Positions 5,434 through 5,598 of a DNA stretch of 5,598 bases are shown here, one piece after another (position 1 is the stretch's first letter; the number at the start of each line of letters is the position of its first letter). The notes below the pieces were generated by a model, which was not told where the DNA came from, ran no database searches, and saw only the letters and a program-made list of their open reading frames with translations. A program made the translations under genes and the position numbers. Source of the stretch: Deltaproteobacteria bacterium (GTDB lineage Bacteria > Myxococcota > Polyangia > Haliangiales > Haliangiaceae); the NCBI GenBank assembly GCA_018262455.1, contig JAGSPR010000423.1:1-5598 (forward strand), written 5' to 3'.

Positions 5434-5598
5434 ATGAAGATCAAAGGCACGATCCGCCGCAACGACCTCGAAGGCGGACACTGGGTGCTCGAGACCGCTG
5501 GCGGTGACAATTACCAGCTCGTGGGAACGCTCGACGGCGCGAAGGACGGGCTGAAGGCGGAGGTCGAGGGCAAGGTCGACAAGGCAGCGATGGGCATC
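5434..5598 (+). CDS. Small hypothetical protein, OB-fold-like, N-terminal part
   Basis: The frame opens at ATG 5434 and continues through the right edge, so 55 N-terminal residues are visible. The segment has an alternating strand/turn look: KIKGTIRR, then DLEGGHWVLET (11-21), GGDNYQLVGTL (23-33), a short helix-like turn DGAKDG (34-39) and KAEVEGKVDKAAMGI (41-55). EGGxWxLxT followed by YxLxG and VEGxVxxxxMGI resembles small beta-barrel domains annotated in GC-rich bacteria, possibly DUF5818-like; I am not certain of that family. There is no signal peptide, so it is probably cytosolic unless the start is wrong. Function unknown. Upstream purine-rich GAGGAGAGG (5412-5420) is too far and AGAGG (5429-5433) is too close for a normal Shine-Dalgarno. 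It follows the transglycosylase gene by 183 bases on the same strand but likely has its own promoter. Confidence 0.72.
   Translation, partial: MKIKGTIRRNDLEGGHWVLETAGGDNYQLVGTLDGAKDGLKAEVEGKVDKAAMGI

Noticed and set aside
2986..5481. Very long minus-strand open frame (831 codons) antisense to the transglycosylase gene
   Set aside because: It is a shadow of a GC-rich gene: low-complexity Arg/Leu/Val/Glu content, no motif, and its 3' end runs out of frame through gcdH. The plus-strand frame carries the clear SLT domain.
5271..5507. Plus-strand open frame of 78 codons from ATG 5271
   Set aside because: No recognisable motif, Arg-rich composition typical of a shadow frame, no ribosome binding site, and it overlaps the better-supported gene at 5434.
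1..5598. Mobile element, CRISPR array, defence or secretion-system island
   Set aside because: No direct-repeat array, transposase, integrase, tRNA or terminal inverted repeats seen; all recognised genes are metabolic or envelope housekeeping types with uniform composition.

Overview
The window is high-GC bacterial DNA (visibly GC-rich throughout, with GC-rich third codon positions). It holds four complete protein-coding genes and two cut by the window edges. The protein set (glutaryl-CoA dehydrogenase, single-domain ThiD, TIGR01777-type oxidoreductase, SIMPL-domain protein and TPR/Slt-type lytic transglycosylase) together with the base composition points to a Gram-negative organism, most likely a myxobacterium or related former deltaproteobacterium. 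This taxonomic reading is an inference from gene content and style; there is no rRNA or other marker in the window.

Layout. The left edge carries the last 70 codons of a plus-strand SIMPL (DUF541) protein. Its stop codon abuts, with no spacer, the stop codon of a converging minus-strand operon. That operon reads right to left: glutaryl-CoA dehydrogenase (starts at 3088), hydroxymethylpyrimidine/phosphomethylpyrimidine kinase thiD (GTG start, 4-base GTGA overlap), and a TIGR01777/YfcH-like NAD(P)-binding oxidoreductase (1-base TGATG overlap). A 53-base divergent intergenic region separates this operon from a plus-strand gene for a 702-residue exported TPR/Slt70-like lytic transglycosylase. A 183-base spacer with GC-rich inverted repeats follows, and then a small plus-strand gene (55 codons visible) runs off the right edge.

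How the genes relate. The three minus-strand genes are almost certainly co-transcribed and translationally coupled, yet their predicted jobs (lysine/tryptophan-type glutaryl-CoA degradation, thiamine precursor phosphorylation, and an oxidoreductase of unknown substrate) do not form an obvious pathway. The lytic transglycosylase is an envelope/peptidoglycan enzyme with its own promoter. The two plus-strand genes that start in the window both have a TAnnnT-type -10 hexamer ending 6 bases before the start codon and no well-spaced Shine-Dalgarno, suggesting leaderless transcripts. The divergent region contains a symmetric GTATAC core that could serve as the -10 element in both directions.

I see no CRISPR array, mobile element, tRNA, rRNA, toxin-antitoxin or defence locus, and no convincing new multi-gene system. 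The points worth a second look are the promoter/start architecture, the coupled but functionally mixed operon, and departures from consensus in the active-site motifs of ThiD, the oxidoreductase and the transglycosylase.
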